Positions 33,775-42,438 of a stretch of 64,000 nt of DNA are shown here, one piece after another. The first letter of the stretch is position 1. Each line of letters opens with the position of its first letter. The notes under the pieces were generated by a model, which searched no databases, was not told the DNA's origin, and saw only the letters and a program-made list of their open reading frames with translations. The stretch is from assembly GCA_025144025.1 (NCBI GenBank), contig JALXWS010000009.1:1-64000 (forward strand), written 5' to 3'. The stretch comes from Corynebacterium sp. p3-SID1241 (GTDB lineage Bacteria > Actinomycetota > Actinomycetes > Mycobacteriales > Mycobacteriaceae). The translations under genes and the position numbers were made by a program.

Positions 33775-34521
33775 GTGAGCGCAGCAAATTCTTCGGCAGC
33801 AGCAGTACGCCGCACCAGCCCAAAAGCTAAGAAGTCTAAGACTATGTCCATTGGCGTGGTCTTAGAGACGCTGAATCAGCAATTCCCTGACGTCACTGTG
33901 TCAAAGATTCGGTTCCTCGAATCTGAGGGACTCATCAGCCCGCAGCGTACAGCCTCGGGCTATCGCCGCTTCACGCAAGAAGATGTTGATCGCCTGCGCT
34001 ATATCCTGACGACGCAGCGCGATAACTACACCCCGTTGAAAGTGATCCGCGAGCAGCTGGAAGCAATGGATTCCGGCCAAGTCACTGCCATCGTCTCTGC
34101 GGGAAACGCGGAAACGTTGGTTTCCCCGCAGCAGTTTAAAGCCCCTGTGGTCACGCGTTTGACCGATGTAGAGGTAGCTACGCAGGCGGGTGCCAGCGAG
34201 GAAGATGTGGCTTCTTTGGTCAAATACGGCCTTATCGGGCCTGATGCCGCCGGCTTTTTCAATACCGACGACGTGGCTATTGTCTCTGCTGCTGTGGCGC
34301 TTAAGGCCTTTGGCTTCGGTGCACGTGAGCTAAAGTCACTGCGCAATAATGCGCGCCGGCAGGCGGATCTAATTTCTCAGGTGGCCGCTCCAGTAGCTCA
34401 CTCCAACTCGGATACTGCCCACCAGAAGGCCGAGGAGATTTCTCAGCAGATGACCGCCCTCGTAGTGTCTTTGCACGCTACGTTGGTGAAATCGGATCTG
34501 CGCGACGAATACCACGCCTAA
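33775..34521 (+). CDS. ftsR: FtsR, MerR-family regulator of cell division
   Basis: 248 aa. N-terminal MerR HTH (TMSIGVVLETLNQQFPDVTV, SKIRFLESEGLISPQRTASG, YRRFTQEDVDRLRYIL) and a C-terminal helical domain ending in QMTALVVSLHATLVKSD. Homologous to Rv1828 and to C. glutamicum FtsR, an activator of ftsZ. No metal-binding cysteines. GTG 33775 has an AAGAGA RBS. The identity rests on sequence pattern plus the odhI-ftsR-DUF151-MerR order. Confidence 0.88.
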   Translation: MSAANSSAAAVRRTSPKAKKSKTMSIGVVLETLNQQFPDVTVSKIRFLESEGLISPQRTASGYRRFTQEDVDRLRYILTTQRDNYTPLKVIREQLEAMDSGQVTAIVSAGNAETLVSPQQFKAPVVTRLTDVEVATQAGASEEDVASLVKYGLIGPDAAGFFNTDDVAIVSAAVALKAFGFGARELKSLRNNARRQADLISQVAAPVAHSNSDTAHQKAEEISQQMTALVVSLHATLVKSDLRDEYHA

Positions 34522-34559
34522 TACACACTGGTTACTGACTTTGTGGGAGAGTGGTAGAC

Positions 34560-35153
34560 ATGAGTGATGTAACCCTAGAGTTCCACGGCATTCACCAAGT
34601 TGGCCCCGAAGATGATGTGTGCGCCCTGTTGCGCTGGCCCGAAGAGAATCGGTTAATTCCCGTATGGATTTCTCCCATTGAAGGCCTGCAATTGGCCGCA
34701 GTTTTGGACGGCCACCAGCCTAACCGCCCAACCTCCCACGATCTGATTTGCGAGGTCTTAGAAGGCACCGGCGGGGTAGAGGTTATTGAAATCGCTAACT
34801 ACCACCAGGGCACGTTCATGGTGGATATTAAGGCTCCGAATGGCGAAGTTTACGATTCCCGCCTGAGTGACGCGCTTGCAGTGTCCGAATATTTCCATAT
34901 TCCCATTACTGCAGAGCCTGATCTTCTTGCGCAGGTATCCGTATACGCCAGTGACGCGGATTTGAAGGAGTACTTTAACCTGGAGATTTCTACCCCCTCT
35001 TCAAGTGATTCCGGTCCGAGTAGCGAAAACGCTCAATCTTCTACGTCAGCATCAGGAAATGCGCAGGCAGATGCGGATTTTGAAGCCATGATGAGGTCAT
35101 TGGGTATGGAGGAAAAGGATTTCCTTTCGGGGGATGATGACGAAAAAAGTTAA
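34560..35153 (+). CDS. bifunctional nuclease family protein (DUF151)
   Basis: 197 aa. DUF151/BFN domain in the first 140 residues: LRWPEENRLIPVWISPIEGL, PNRPTSHDLICEVLEG and YDSRLSDALAVSEYFHIPI. A Ser/Asp-rich disordered tail (about 143-197) ends in LSGDDDEKS. The plant homologue has RNase/DNase activity; the bacterial role is unclear. ATG 34560 with GGGAGAG eight bases upstream is better than the in-frame GTG 34551. Conserved between the two MerR genes in actinobacteria. Confidence 0.85.
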   Translation: MSDVTLEFHGIHQVGPEDDVCALLRWPEENRLIPVWISPIEGLQLAAVLDGHQPNRPTSHDLICEVLEGTGGVEVIEIANYHQGTFMVDIKAPNGEVYDSRLSDALAVSEYFHIPITAEPDLLAQVSVYASDADLKEYFNLEISTPSSSDSGPSSENAQSSTSASGNAQADADFEAMMRSLGMEEKDFLSGDDDEKS

Positions 35154-35229
35154 TGACACGCGTGTGACTAATGGTGACAATGTGGTTAGAGAAGTCTAAA
35201 GTTGTACTTGATAGTTAAGCAGGCAGCGC

Positions 35230-35258
35230 TTGACGGGCGTATGCGCTTGGCTTTTAAT
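35230..35258 (+). promoter_or_regulatory. promoter of the second MerR gene
   Basis: -35 TTGACG (35230-35235), 17-bp spacer, -10 TTTAAT (35253-35258). A direct repeat GCGCTTG (35227-35233 and 35244-35250) overlaps the -35 and spacer, a possible regulator-binding site. Confidence 0.5.
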
Positions 35259-35299
35259 TGATCTTTAGAACTTCCAACAAACCCCATTGGAGTAATTAC

Positions 35300-35863
35300 G
35301 TGAGCATTAACGAGGACTCTCAGTCTGAATCCACCTATGTCCAGGAATGTCTCTTTGACGTCGGACCAGACGAAGAAGTGGGCTACCGTGTTCCCATTGC
35401 CTGCCAAGTCGCTGGCATCACTTATCGCCAGCTGGACTACTGGGCACGCACTAACTTGGTGAACCCATCCATCCGCACGGCACGCGGTTCGGGCTCCCAA
35501 CGTCTGTACTCCTTCAAGGATGTCTTGGTTCTTAAGATCGTCAAGCGCCTTCTCGATACCGGAATTTCCTTGCAGAATATTCGCTTGGCAGTTGAATCCC
35601 TGCGGGATCGCGGGGTGAATGATCTGGCAGAGCTTACCCTCGTTTCCGATGGCACCACCGTCTATGAGTGCCGTTCCAACGATGAGGTGATTGACTTGCT
35701 TGCCGGGGGCCAAGGCGTCTTCGGTATCGCAGTTCCGGGCATCCTCAAGGAATTGTCCGGCACCATTTCTTCCTTCCCTTCCGAGCGCATCGAAGACTTC
35801 GCCGAGGACAACGTGGTGGGCCTCGACGAGCTGGCGGCTCGCCGCCAGCGCAAGAGTTCCTAA
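35300..35863 (+). CDS. MerR-family regulator (Rv1830-type)
   Basis: 187 aa. MerR-like winged helix: GYRVPIACQVAGITYRQLDY, WARTNLVNPSIRTARGSGSQ and LYSFKDVLVLKIVKRLLDTG. A short helical C-terminal domain follows. This is the second MerR protein conserved near odhI/ftsR, related to mycobacterial Rv1830. Targets unknown. GTG 35300 with GGAG nine bases upstream is preferred to an earlier in-frame codon at 35258 that overlaps the -10 box. Confidence 0.85.
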   Translation: MSINEDSQSESTYVQECLFDVGPDEEVGYRVPIACQVAGITYRQLDYWARTNLVNPSIRTARGSGSQRLYSFKDVLVLKIVKRLLDTGISLQNIRLAVESLRDRGVNDLAELTLVSDGTTVYECRSNDEVIDLLAGGQGVFGIAVPGILKELSGTISSFPSERIEDFAEDNVVGLDELAARRQRKSS

Positions 35864-35880
35864 GCAAAGCTCCAAAATAT

Positions 35881-35925
35881 ATCCACCCGACTTCCCAGCT
35901 CACGGGGAAGTCGGGTGGATTTTTG
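35881..35925 (+). terminator. rho-independent terminator after the second MerR gene
   Basis: Near-perfect 15-bp stem ATCCACCCGACTTCCC / GGGAAGTCGGGTGGAT (35881-35896, 35905-35920) followed by TTTTTGT. Confidence 0.9.
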
Positions 35926-36086
35926 TCTTTGCCGTACCTCAGGCCCAATGGACACAGCCCCCAAGAGGCCGTCGGACCCTAGCTTAAAATCTCCTAGGGC
36001 GCGCCACTTCCCGTTCCGGACTCAGCACTGGCCGAAATCCATTGGAGTCACTGCACTAGTGCGGCCGTGTCAAAGGTAAGGGAATC

Positions 36087-36113
36087 AAAAGGCACCGGCC
36101 TTAAGCCGGTGCC
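36087..36113 (-). terminator. terminator of the VWA-protein gene
   Basis: Minus-strand GGCACCGGC-TTAAG-GCCGGTGCC followed by TTTTGATT, 25 bp after the stop codon at 36138. The rest of 35926-36086 shows no supported gene; it contains a 10-bp palindrome GCACTAGTGC. Confidence 0.8.
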
Positions 36114-36137
36114 GGTAAGAGGAGAAATTGCGGTGGA

Positions 36138-36980
36138 TTAGATGCCTACGGCCTTATTAAATGCACCCGAGAGCTTGGCTTCATCTGCGGAATCAACAGA
36201 GGTAAAGTCGTCCGCTGCAGACTTAAGAGCATCATCGATACTGCCTCCGCCCACATGCACAACGCTTAAGGAAACGTCCTTGGAGGTGGCGTCTTTAAGC
36301 GCTGCCGTGAACTGGGCATCGTCCATATCCTGCTGCGTACCAGTAGTTACCACGAGCACGCGTGCCTTGTCGTCGCTGCCAGCGGCTTGATCAGCAGCAT
36401 TGACCACTGCGGCTACCACGGCGCTCCGAGTTTGCGGTACACCGCCAGTGCCAAAGCCACCGAGGGTGCCGGCTACAGCATTGCCATCACCGAAGCCCAA
36501 ATTTTGGCGGAAGCCAACTGTTGCGGTCTCTGAAATAGGAGAGGAGTAGTTCCACAACGAAACTGTGCTTCCGTCGTTGGCCAAGTCGGACGCGGTGGTG
36601 CCCAAGGCTTGGGAGACGGGACCAAAAAATGGGGTCATAGAGGAAGAGGTATCGAGAAGCAGTAATGTATTGGCTGCCATGGCTACACCGGGTTTGGGCA
36701 TCGGAGCGGAACTGGACTTAGGGGAGGAACTCTTTGTCGCGGAGGCACTCGTTGCCGTAGCAGAAGTGACGCTGGAAGCAGCCGATTCGGTAGTATCCGG
36801 CGCTGTTTCAGAGCCGCTTTCTACTGCCGCTGGGGCAGCAGAGGAATCGCTGCCATCATCGGTGCCACCTCGGAGAAGGAACGCCACTAGAGCAGCGATG
36901 GCCAGCAGCGCGATAATGGCCACTGCAATAACCCATCCCGCTACTGCGAAGCTATTCTTCCCGTTTGAGTGCCGTGCCAT
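36138..36980 (-). CDS. membrane-anchored VWA-domain protein
   Basis: 280 aa. N-terminal helix VAGWVIAVAIIALLAIAALV (about 12-31) anchors it with the bulk outside. A Ser/Ala/Thr-rich linker (about 45-95) follows, then a von Willebrand A domain with MIDAS DxSxS in LLLLDTSSSMTPF, and ARVLVVTTGTQQDMDD and SVVHVGGGSIDD further on. Likely metal-dependent adhesion or protein-protein interaction at the cell surface. ATG 36980 is chosen because GGGAGGA lies about ten bases upstream; the in-frame ATG at 36998 overlaps this RBS. Confidence 0.8.
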   Translation of the reverse strand: MARHSNGKNSFAVAGWVIAVAIIALLAIAALVAFLLRGGTDDGSDSSAAPAAVESGSETAPDTTESAASSVTSATATSASATKSSSPKSSSAPMPKPGVAMAANTLLLLDTSSSMTPFFGPVSQALGTTASDLANDGSTVSLWNYSSPISETATVGFRQNLGFGDGNAVAGTLGGFGTGGVPQTRSAVVAAVVNAADQAAGSDDKARVLVVTTGTQQDMDDAQFTAALKDATSKDVSLSVVHVGGGSIDDALKSAADDFTSVDSADEAKLSGAFNKAVGI

Positions 36981-37020
36981 GTTGTGTAGTCCTCCCAAGC
37001 AAAATGCCGTTGTTAGTGGC

Positions 37021-37869
37021 TCATTGTAGCGGGGCGAGTGCCTGATCTATCACAGCGACAAGCCGCTCGCGCAGTGGTTGGGCTCGGTGGGCTAGTTCGC
37101 GCTGCCGCGATACATATTCTGCCTTTCCCTCTGGTGTTTCAATCGGCACAATGCCAAGGCCCCAATCCCGGCAATCGTAGGGAGAGGCCTCCATATCGAG
37201 GATGCGTGCCGCGATTGCCAAATCTAAGCACTCGAGAAAAAGCTTTCCTGGTACTAAGGGTCCGAGCTTCCACGCCCATTTATAGAGGTCCATGGTGACG
37301 TGAACACAGCCAGCCTGATCATTGGCGGGTTGATCCTCGCGGTGAAGAACCGTCAGATTGAGGGGTCGAGCGGGTGGAGTAAAGAAGCGAAAGGCATCAT
37401 AGTGGGAGCACTTAATCGCGTGCTCGTCGACGACGCGGTTAGTCCCTTCCGCGCCCAGGCGCAACGGCAGCGAGTGGCGCGGGGAGTCTGTGTGGTAAAC
37501 CATCGCCCATTCATGGAGCCCAAAGCAATCAAAGTGTGCCGGGTTGCCTGCAGAGCTGCGCAGGAGGTTGGAGATATAGCGAACCGAACTGCCACGGCGC
37601 TGCAGAAAGTTGGCAAGGTCTACGGTTACACCGTCTTCGGTGGTGCGGTAATCGCGCCACTCGGTGTGAGGCGGAGTGCCTTCTAGGGCAATGCCTACAC
37701 CCGGATGCCAGCGTTTCAGATGGGAAGGCCGGACTGGATAGTACTCAAAAAGGAAATCGAAGACAGGGTGGTAGCTGCCAGGATACCGGAAGTGTTCCAA
37801 GCGGTCCGTAGCTTGCTTTTCATGTTCATGCAGTTGAGCAGCCCAGTCATCTGGGCGCAAGATATGCAT
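37021..37869 (-). CDS. conserved protein, putative 3-methyladenine DNA glycosylase
   Basis: 282 aa. Contains FDFLFEYYPVRPSHLKRWHP, FDCFGLHEWAMVYH, RLGAEGTNRVVDEHAIKCSH and YKWAWKLGPLVPGKLF. I recall this actinobacterial family being annotated as 3-methyladenine DNA glycosylase, but it shows no HhH-GPD motif and the activity is not evident from sequence. ATG 37869 follows AAGGAGGAAGACGCTT. It lies 19 bp downstream of the DEAD-box gene and is probably co-transcribed. Confidence 0.65.
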   Translation of the reverse strand: MHILRPDDWAAQLHEHEKQATDRLEHFRYPGSYHPVFDFLFEYYPVRPSHLKRWHPGVGIALEGTPPHTEWRDYRTTEDGVTVDLANFLQRRGSSVRYISNLLRSSAGNPAHFDCFGLHEWAMVYHTDSPRHSLPLRLGAEGTNRVVDEHAIKCSHYDAFRFFTPPARPLNLTVLHREDQPANDQAGCVHVTMDLYKWAWKLGPLVPGKLFLECLDLAIAARILDMEASPYDCRDWGLGIVPIETPEGKAEYVSRQRELAHRAQPLRERLVAVIDQALAPLQ

Positions 37870-37888
37870 AAGCGTCTTCCTCCTTGTC

Positions 37889-39187
37889 TTAGTGGTGCCG
37901 GCGACGAGCAGCTTTAGCACTGGGACGGCGGCGTTGGGAATTGGAGCTCTTTGCAGCGTTCTTCGGTTTCTGCGTGGCGGCCTGCCCAGGTGGGGGAAGC
38001 GCAGGACCATTAGGTTTGCGGGCTCCCGTAACCTCCTTGAGCGCCGGCGCGCCTGCAGGATTGTCACGCTTAGAAATATCGTGCTCAGTAGCCATGACGC
38101 CAGCTTTGTTAATAAGCGTTGCTACTTCCTTGCGTTGTTCATCCATCACCAAAGTAACCACCGTGCCCGCTGCTCCGCCGCGTGCGGTGCGGCCAGCGCG
38201 ATGGAGATAGGCTTTGTGCTCTGCGGGGGGATCGACATGAACGACAAGGGAAACGTCCGCAATATCGATACCGCGAGCAGCAATATCGGTGGCGACCAAT
38301 ACAGGCACGCTGCCATCGGCAAAGCCTTCAATAGCGTGGGTACGCGCGCCTTGGCCTTTATCGCCATGCAGTGGATAAGCGTTAATACCAGCGCGCCGCA
38401 ATTTTTTGACCTGTCTATCCACGCCGTGTTTTGTGCGCATGAACATGATGGTTTTGCCCTGGCGAGCAGCAATGCGTAATACTACTTCGTTTCGGGCGGG
38501 GCGGTCGCCGACGAAGAAGAGATGATGGGACATGGAATCCACGGCGGCCCGAACCGGGGCGGTGGAGTGGACAACTGGGTCGTGGAGGAATTGCTCCACC
38601 AGCTTGTTGACATCCCCGTCGAGTGTCGCGGAGAATAGCAAGCGCTGCCCCCTAGCCGGAGTCAGGCGCAGAAGTTTGCGCACCTGGGGCAAAAAGCCCA
38701 TATCGGCCATTTGGTCGGCCTCGTCAAGCGCGGTGATCTGCACCGCATCCAGGTGCAGCTTGTGTTGATTAACGAGGTCTTGGGCACGCCCCGGGGTGGC
38801 AACGAGAACATCAACGGGGCGCGCGAGCGAGCGGATATGGTGATTGATATTTACACCGCCCACCACGGCGAGTACTCGTAGACCAAGAGTTGCTGCTGGT
38901 TCATCAAGGCGTTGGTAAATCTGGGTGGCCAACTCGCGGGTCGGGGCGAGAATTAGCCCCCGGGGATGCGCGGGTTTGGAGGCGCCTGCTCCAGCGAGAC
39001 GCGCTAGCATGGGCAGGCCGAAGGTATAGGTTTTACCAGAACCTGTAGGACCGCGGCCGAGCACATCTTTGCCCGCGAGGGCGTCGGGAATCGCTGCGCG
39101 TTGAATTGGAAACGGTTCGGTGATGCCTTGGTTTTGCAGTACGTGCACCAGGCGCTGGGGTAAGCCGAGATCGGCAAAGGTAGTCAT
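37889..39187 (-). CDS. DEAD-box RNA helicase
   Basis: 432 aa. Q motif and GLPQRLVHVLQNQGITEPFP, motif I GRGPTGSGKTYTFGLPML, Ia APTRELATQI, II ALDEADQMADMGFL, III FSATLDG, V VATDIAARGIDIADV and VI YLHRAGRTARGG are all present. The C-terminal tail is basic and disordered (SQRRRPSAKAARRRHH), probably binding RNA. Related to RhlE/CshA-type helicases of RNA decay or ribosome assembly. The start is ATG 39187. Confidence 0.9.
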   Translation of the reverse strand: MTTFADLGLPQRLVHVLQNQGITEPFPIQRAAIPDALAGKDVLGRGPTGSGKTYTFGLPMLARLAGAGASKPAHPRGLILAPTRELATQIYQRLDEPAATLGLRVLAVVGGVNINHHIRSLARPVDVLVATPGRAQDLVNQHKLHLDAVQITALDEADQMADMGFLPQVRKLLRLTPARGQRLLFSATLDGDVNKLVEQFLHDPVVHSTAPVRAAVDSMSHHLFFVGDRPARNEVVLRIAARQGKTIMFMRTKHGVDRQVKKLRRAGINAYPLHGDKGQGARTHAIEGFADGSVPVLVATDIAARGIDIADVSLVVHVDPPAEHKAYLHRAGRTARGGAAGTVVTLVMDEQRKEVATLINKAGVMATEHDISKRDNPAGAPALKEVTGARKPNGPALPPPGQAATQKPKNAAKSSNSQRRRPSAKAARRRHH

Positions 39188-39253
39188 CGTCTTCCCATCC
39201 TATCGGCAAGAAGACGGATCGCCGCATTGAAGTGGAAAGGCCAGCTAGAAACG

Positions 39254-39276
39254 AAAAAGGGGCCCTTTAGAGCCCC
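39254..39276 (-). terminator. rho-independent terminator after gnd
   Basis: Minus-strand GGGGC-TCTAAAGG-GCCCC followed by TTTTTCG, 19 bp after the gnd stop. On the plus strand it ends only in TCTTT. Confidence 0.8.
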
Positions 39277-39294
39277 TCTTTAGCCGACGCAAGC

Positions 39295-40746
39295 CTAGTC
39301 GGTCTCGGTCAAGCCGCGGTCGCCGGACCACTCAATATGGAAGGTTCCTGGCTTATCGGTGCGCTGGAAGGTGTGTGCGCCGAAGAAGTCGCGCTGTCCT
39401 TGGATGAGGGCGGCGGGCAGGCGCTCTGCGCGCAGGCTGTCGTAGTATGAGAGGGAAGATGCAAAGACCGGGGCCGGCAGGCCCAACTGGGTAGCGGCGA
39501 CGACTACTCGGCGCCATGGGTCGATGAGGTCTTCCAGCTCGCCCTTGAAATAGGGGTCGAGAATGAGGGCGGGCAGGTCTGCATTATTGTCGTAGGCTGC
39601 GCGGATGCGATCCAGGAACTTGGCGCGGATGATGCAGCCGCCACGCCAAATGGTGGCAAGGTCGCGCGGGTCAACGTCCCAACCGAATTCCTCAGAGCCA
39701 GCCTTGATCTCATCAAAACCCTGGGAGTAGGCGATGAGCTTGGCAGCATAGAGGGCTCGGCGCACGTCTTCGATGAACTCTGCCTTGTCTACGTCCAGCT
39801 TCTTGATGGTGCCGGAGGGCAGATGGCCTTCTTGGGCGGCGGTGCGCTGAGCGGTGGAAGAGGATAGCGCTCGGGCGAAGACGGATTCGGCGATTCCGGT
39901 AATCGGAACGCCAAGCTCTAGGCCGTTGATGGCGGTCCAGCGGCCGGTACCCTTCTGGCCGGCGGCGTCTACAATGACGTCGACAAGCGGGGCTCCGGTC
40001 TCTGGGTCCTTTTGTGCCAGAACCTCAGCGGTGATTTCAATGAGGTAGGAATCGAGGTCACCAGAATTCCATTCGCGAAATACCTCTGCTATTTCGGCTG
40101 GCTCCATGCCTGCGCCGTAGCGAAGCAGCTGATAAGCCTCACCGATGACCTGCATATCGGCGTATTCGATACCGTTGTGGACCATCTTGACAAAATGGCC
40201 GGCGCCATCTGGGCCAATGTGGGTCACACATGGAGTTCCATCCACGTTGGCGGCGATGGACTCTAGGATCGGGCCGAGGGTTTCCCAGGATTCGTTAGGG
40301 CCGCCGGGCATGATGGCGGGGCCATTGAGCGCGCCTTCCTCGCCCCCGGAAATACCTGCACCGACGAAGTGCTTGCCGCGGGCGGCTACTTCCTTTTCGC
40401 GGCGGATGGTGTCAGTGAACAAGGCATTGCCGCCGTCGATGATGATATCGCCCTCATCCATGGCCTCAGCAAGCTGATCGATGACTGCATCAGTAGCCTT
40501 GCCCGCCTTAACCATGATGATGGCCTTGCGCGGGCGCTCCAAGGAAGCCACGAAATCCTCGATGGTCTCCGAAGGTACGAAGTTGCCTTCTTCACCGTAG
40601 GCCTCAATGAGCGCGTGGGTCTTTTCAGGGCTGCGATTATATACCGCGACGGTATTGCCGTTGCGGGCAAAGTTACGGGCCAAGTTAGAACCCATTACCG
40701 CCAATCCCACGACGCCAATCTGAGCAAGTTCATTCTTATCAGTCAT
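39295..40746 (-). CDS. gnd: 6-phosphogluconate dehydrogenase (decarboxylating)
   Basis: 483 aa. Converts 6-phosphogluconate to ribulose-5-phosphate with NADP reduction. Rossmann motif IGVVGLAVMGSNLARNFA, cofactor region VYNRSPEKTHAL, catalytic FVGAGISGGEEGA with GPDGAGHFVKMVHNGIEY, and the C-terminal FFGAHTFQRTDKPG. Start ATG 40746 (MTDKNE) has AGGA eight bases upstream; the in-frame ATG at 40755 is too close to that RBS. Divergent from the thioesterase gene. Confidence 0.95.
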   Translation of the reverse strand: MTDKNELAQIGVVGLAVMGSNLARNFARNGNTVAVYNRSPEKTHALIEAYGEEGNFVPSETIEDFVASLERPRKAIIMVKAGKATDAVIDQLAEAMDEGDIIIDGGNALFTDTIRREKEVAARGKHFVGAGISGGEEGALNGPAIMPGGPNESWETLGPILESIAANVDGTPCVTHIGPDGAGHFVKMVHNGIEYADMQVIGEAYQLLRYGAGMEPAEIAEVFREWNSGDLDSYLIEITAEVLAQKDPETGAPLVDVIVDAAGQKGTGRWTAINGLELGVPITGIAESVFARALSSSTAQRTAAQEGHLPSGTIKKLDVDKAEFIEDVRRALYAAKLIAYSQGFDEIKAGSEEFGWDVDPRDLATIWRGGCIIRAKFLDRIRAAYDNNADLPALILDPYFKGELEDLIDPWRRVVVAATQLGLPAPVFASSLSYYDSLRAERLPAALIQGQRDFFGAHTFQRTDKPGTFHIEWSGDRGLTETD

Positions 40747-40791
40747 GATGCCCATCCTACGTCACTACGATGCGGCGCTGGCATCAATGGC

Positions 40792-40797
40792 TAGGCT
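40792..40797 (+). promoter_or_regulatory. candidate -10 box, leaderless thioesterase transcript
   Basis: TAGGCT eight bases before ATG 40806. No Shine-Dalgarno is present. Confidence 0.4.
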
Positions 40798-40805
40798 GGT
40801 GGACT

Positions 40806-41252
40806 ATGTCGGATACGCAGAAACTCAATGACTTGCTCCATCTTGCACATACGCGCGTGCTCAATGCGGAAGAATTAGAGTCACTCAATGCCTTAAACGG
40901 CGGCCTAGCGGAACTACTTGGGCTGCAGTTTACTCACGTTGGCCCCCGAGAGGCACGCGCGAAACTGCAGGTCCGCCCGGAGCACCACCAACCCTGGGGC
41001 GTGGCAAACGGTGGGTTGTATTGCTCCATTGCAGAAACTGTGGCCTCCATTGCCAGCGTGGCGGCTGCCGGCGCCCCCGCGGTCGGCGTGAATAATTCCA
41101 GCGACTTTATCCGTTCAACTGGAGAGGGAGAGCTGGAGGCGGTGGCCACCCCAGTGCAGCTAGGTAGCCGCACGCACTTGTGGAGTGTTGAGATGCTCCA
41201 GGGTGGCAAGCTCATTGCCCGGACCACTCTGCGCACCATGATCTTGAGCTAA
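40806..41252 (+). CDS. PaaI-family hotdog thioesterase
   Basis: 148 aa. The hotdog-fold signature is PEHHQPWGVANGGLYCSIAE (about 59-78), in which Asn/Glu-type residues of the PaaI/YbgC-like group hydrolyse acyl-CoA thioesters, followed by VGVNNSSDFIRSTGEGELEA. Substrate unknown. The stop overlaps the convergent oxidoreductase gene by 4 bp. Confidence 0.87.
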   Translation: MSDTQKLNDLLHLAHTRVLNAEELESLNALNGGLAELLGLQFTHVGPREARAKLQVRPEHHQPWGVANGGLYCSIAETVASIASVAAAGAPAVGVNNSSDFIRSTGEGELEAVATPVQLGSRTHLWSVEMLQGGKLIARTTLRTMILS

Positions 41253-42415
41253 TCCACCCGTTCGGTATTAAAGTTCATTCCGTGAGTGGAAAGCCGTTTA
41301 AGGTACGGCTCACCGAGTCCAGTGGCCGGGGTCAGAATGCCGCCGGTACGTTCGGCCGCCGTGCGCGAATCCAAGAGGCATAACGCGGCTTGGCTCAGCA
41401 TCATTGCGGTCACCTCGTAGCCGGGATCACCTTGCGCGGAGAGTGTTGCACGCCAGCGCTGGCCGTCCTCAGTTATTCCATGGTGACTGACCTGGAAATG
41501 TGCGCCCTCCCGCCCAGGTTTGGGCAGAACCTTTTCCACCAGCGGCCGCAGGCGTGATTGGGTGCCATCAAAAAGCAACTTGGTGGCCAAGGCCAGCCCG
41601 TATGCCCGCGCGCGGCCGAGCAAACCAGAACCAGCTAACCATGCTTCCTTGTAGAACAAGTGGGTGCCCCATGCACGCCCAAGCAGGGCGTTCGAGCGGC
41701 GAACTACCCGAGTATTGAACATCGACATAAAAAACGGTCCCACCCAGCCAATGCCATCAATCTGCCTGACCTCGAAGTCCCGTTGGAGGCCTTCCAAGCG
41801 CGGGCCTGTTTTCGGATCCGGGTCCAAAGAATAAGGGTTGTGCAGGTTGCGGGCGATATCCCTATCAGCATGCGCGGCATGCGAGACCTGCAGCGATGAA
41901 TCGATCGTGCCTGGCGAGATTCCGCCTTTGAGCTTGTCGACGACCATGTCAACCCGCGCAAATGGCTTTCCCGCAGCTAAAAAGAGGTTGAGCATACCAA
42001 TATCGGACGGCACGGAATCGAAACCGCAGGAAGGGATAATACGCGCGCCTGAGGACTGGGCGGCGGCGTGGTGGGAGTCGATGCTACTGCGGATGAAGGG
42101 GACCTCGCCGCACAGGTCTACATAATCCACGCCGTGCTCCGCGCAGGCAGCAATGACATTATCGCCGTACAGGGTATAAGGACCGACAACGGTGATAACC
42201 ACCCGTGTTCGTTGCACCATTCGCTCAACTGCAGTCGCGTCCTCGGCGGAGGCGATGGCGATGTCCCAGTGCGGGTTAAACTCATCGCGGAGGGCAGCCA
42301 GCAGAGGTCGGTTCCGACCAGCGAGGGTAACTGAAGGTGCGTCAATCGACGCTAAGTAGCGCGCCACCAATTGGCCAACGAGCCCGGTGGCGCCGTACAC
42401 GGTGATATCGCTCAT
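41249..42415 (-). CDS. saccharopine-dehydrogenase-like / trans-acting enoyl reductase family protein
   Basis: 388 aa. N-terminal Rossmann motif VYGATGLVGQLVARYLAS, then VVITVVGPYTLYGDNVIAAC and VDYVDLCGEVPFIRSSIDSH; the mid-region contains IIPSCGFDSVPSDIGML. This pattern matches the Rv2449c/Rv2953 family, where Rv2953 is an enoyl reductase in phthiocerol lipid synthesis. The corynebacterial substrate is unknown, possibly an envelope lipid. Start 42415 is supported by TACGCT eight bases upstream. Confidence 0.82.
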   Translation of the reverse strand: MSDITVYGATGLVGQLVARYLASIDAPSVTLAGRNRPLLAALRDEFNPHWDIAIASAEDATAVERMVQRTRVVITVVGPYTLYGDNVIAACAEHGVDYVDLCGEVPFIRSSIDSHHAAAQSSGARIIPSCGFDSVPSDIGMLNLFLAAGKPFARVDMVVDKLKGGISPGTIDSSLQVSHAAHADRDIARNLHNPYSLDPDPKTGPRLEGLQRDFEVRQIDGIGWVGPFFMSMFNTRVVRRSNALLGRAWGTHLFYKEAWLAGSGLLGRARAYGLALATKLLFDGTQSRLRPLVEKVLPKPGREGAHFQVSHHGITEDGQRWRATLSAQGDPGYEVTAMMLSQAALCLLDSRTAAERTGGILTPATGLGEPYLKRLSTHGMNFNTERVD

Positions 42416-42423
42416 AGTGCACG

Positions 42424-42429
42424 AGCGTA
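42424..42429 (-). promoter_or_regulatory. candidate -10 box for the saccharopine-dehydrogenase-like gene
   Basis: TACGCT on the minus strand, eight bases before ATG 42415, in the 23-bp gap after corA. Confidence 0.35.
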
Positions 42430-42438
42430 CCTGAGGCA

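Noticed and set aside
35949..36080. 43-codon plus-strand frame after the second MerR gene
   Set aside because: No RBS or promoter, lies between two terminators, and the predicted peptide is a basic low-information sequence.
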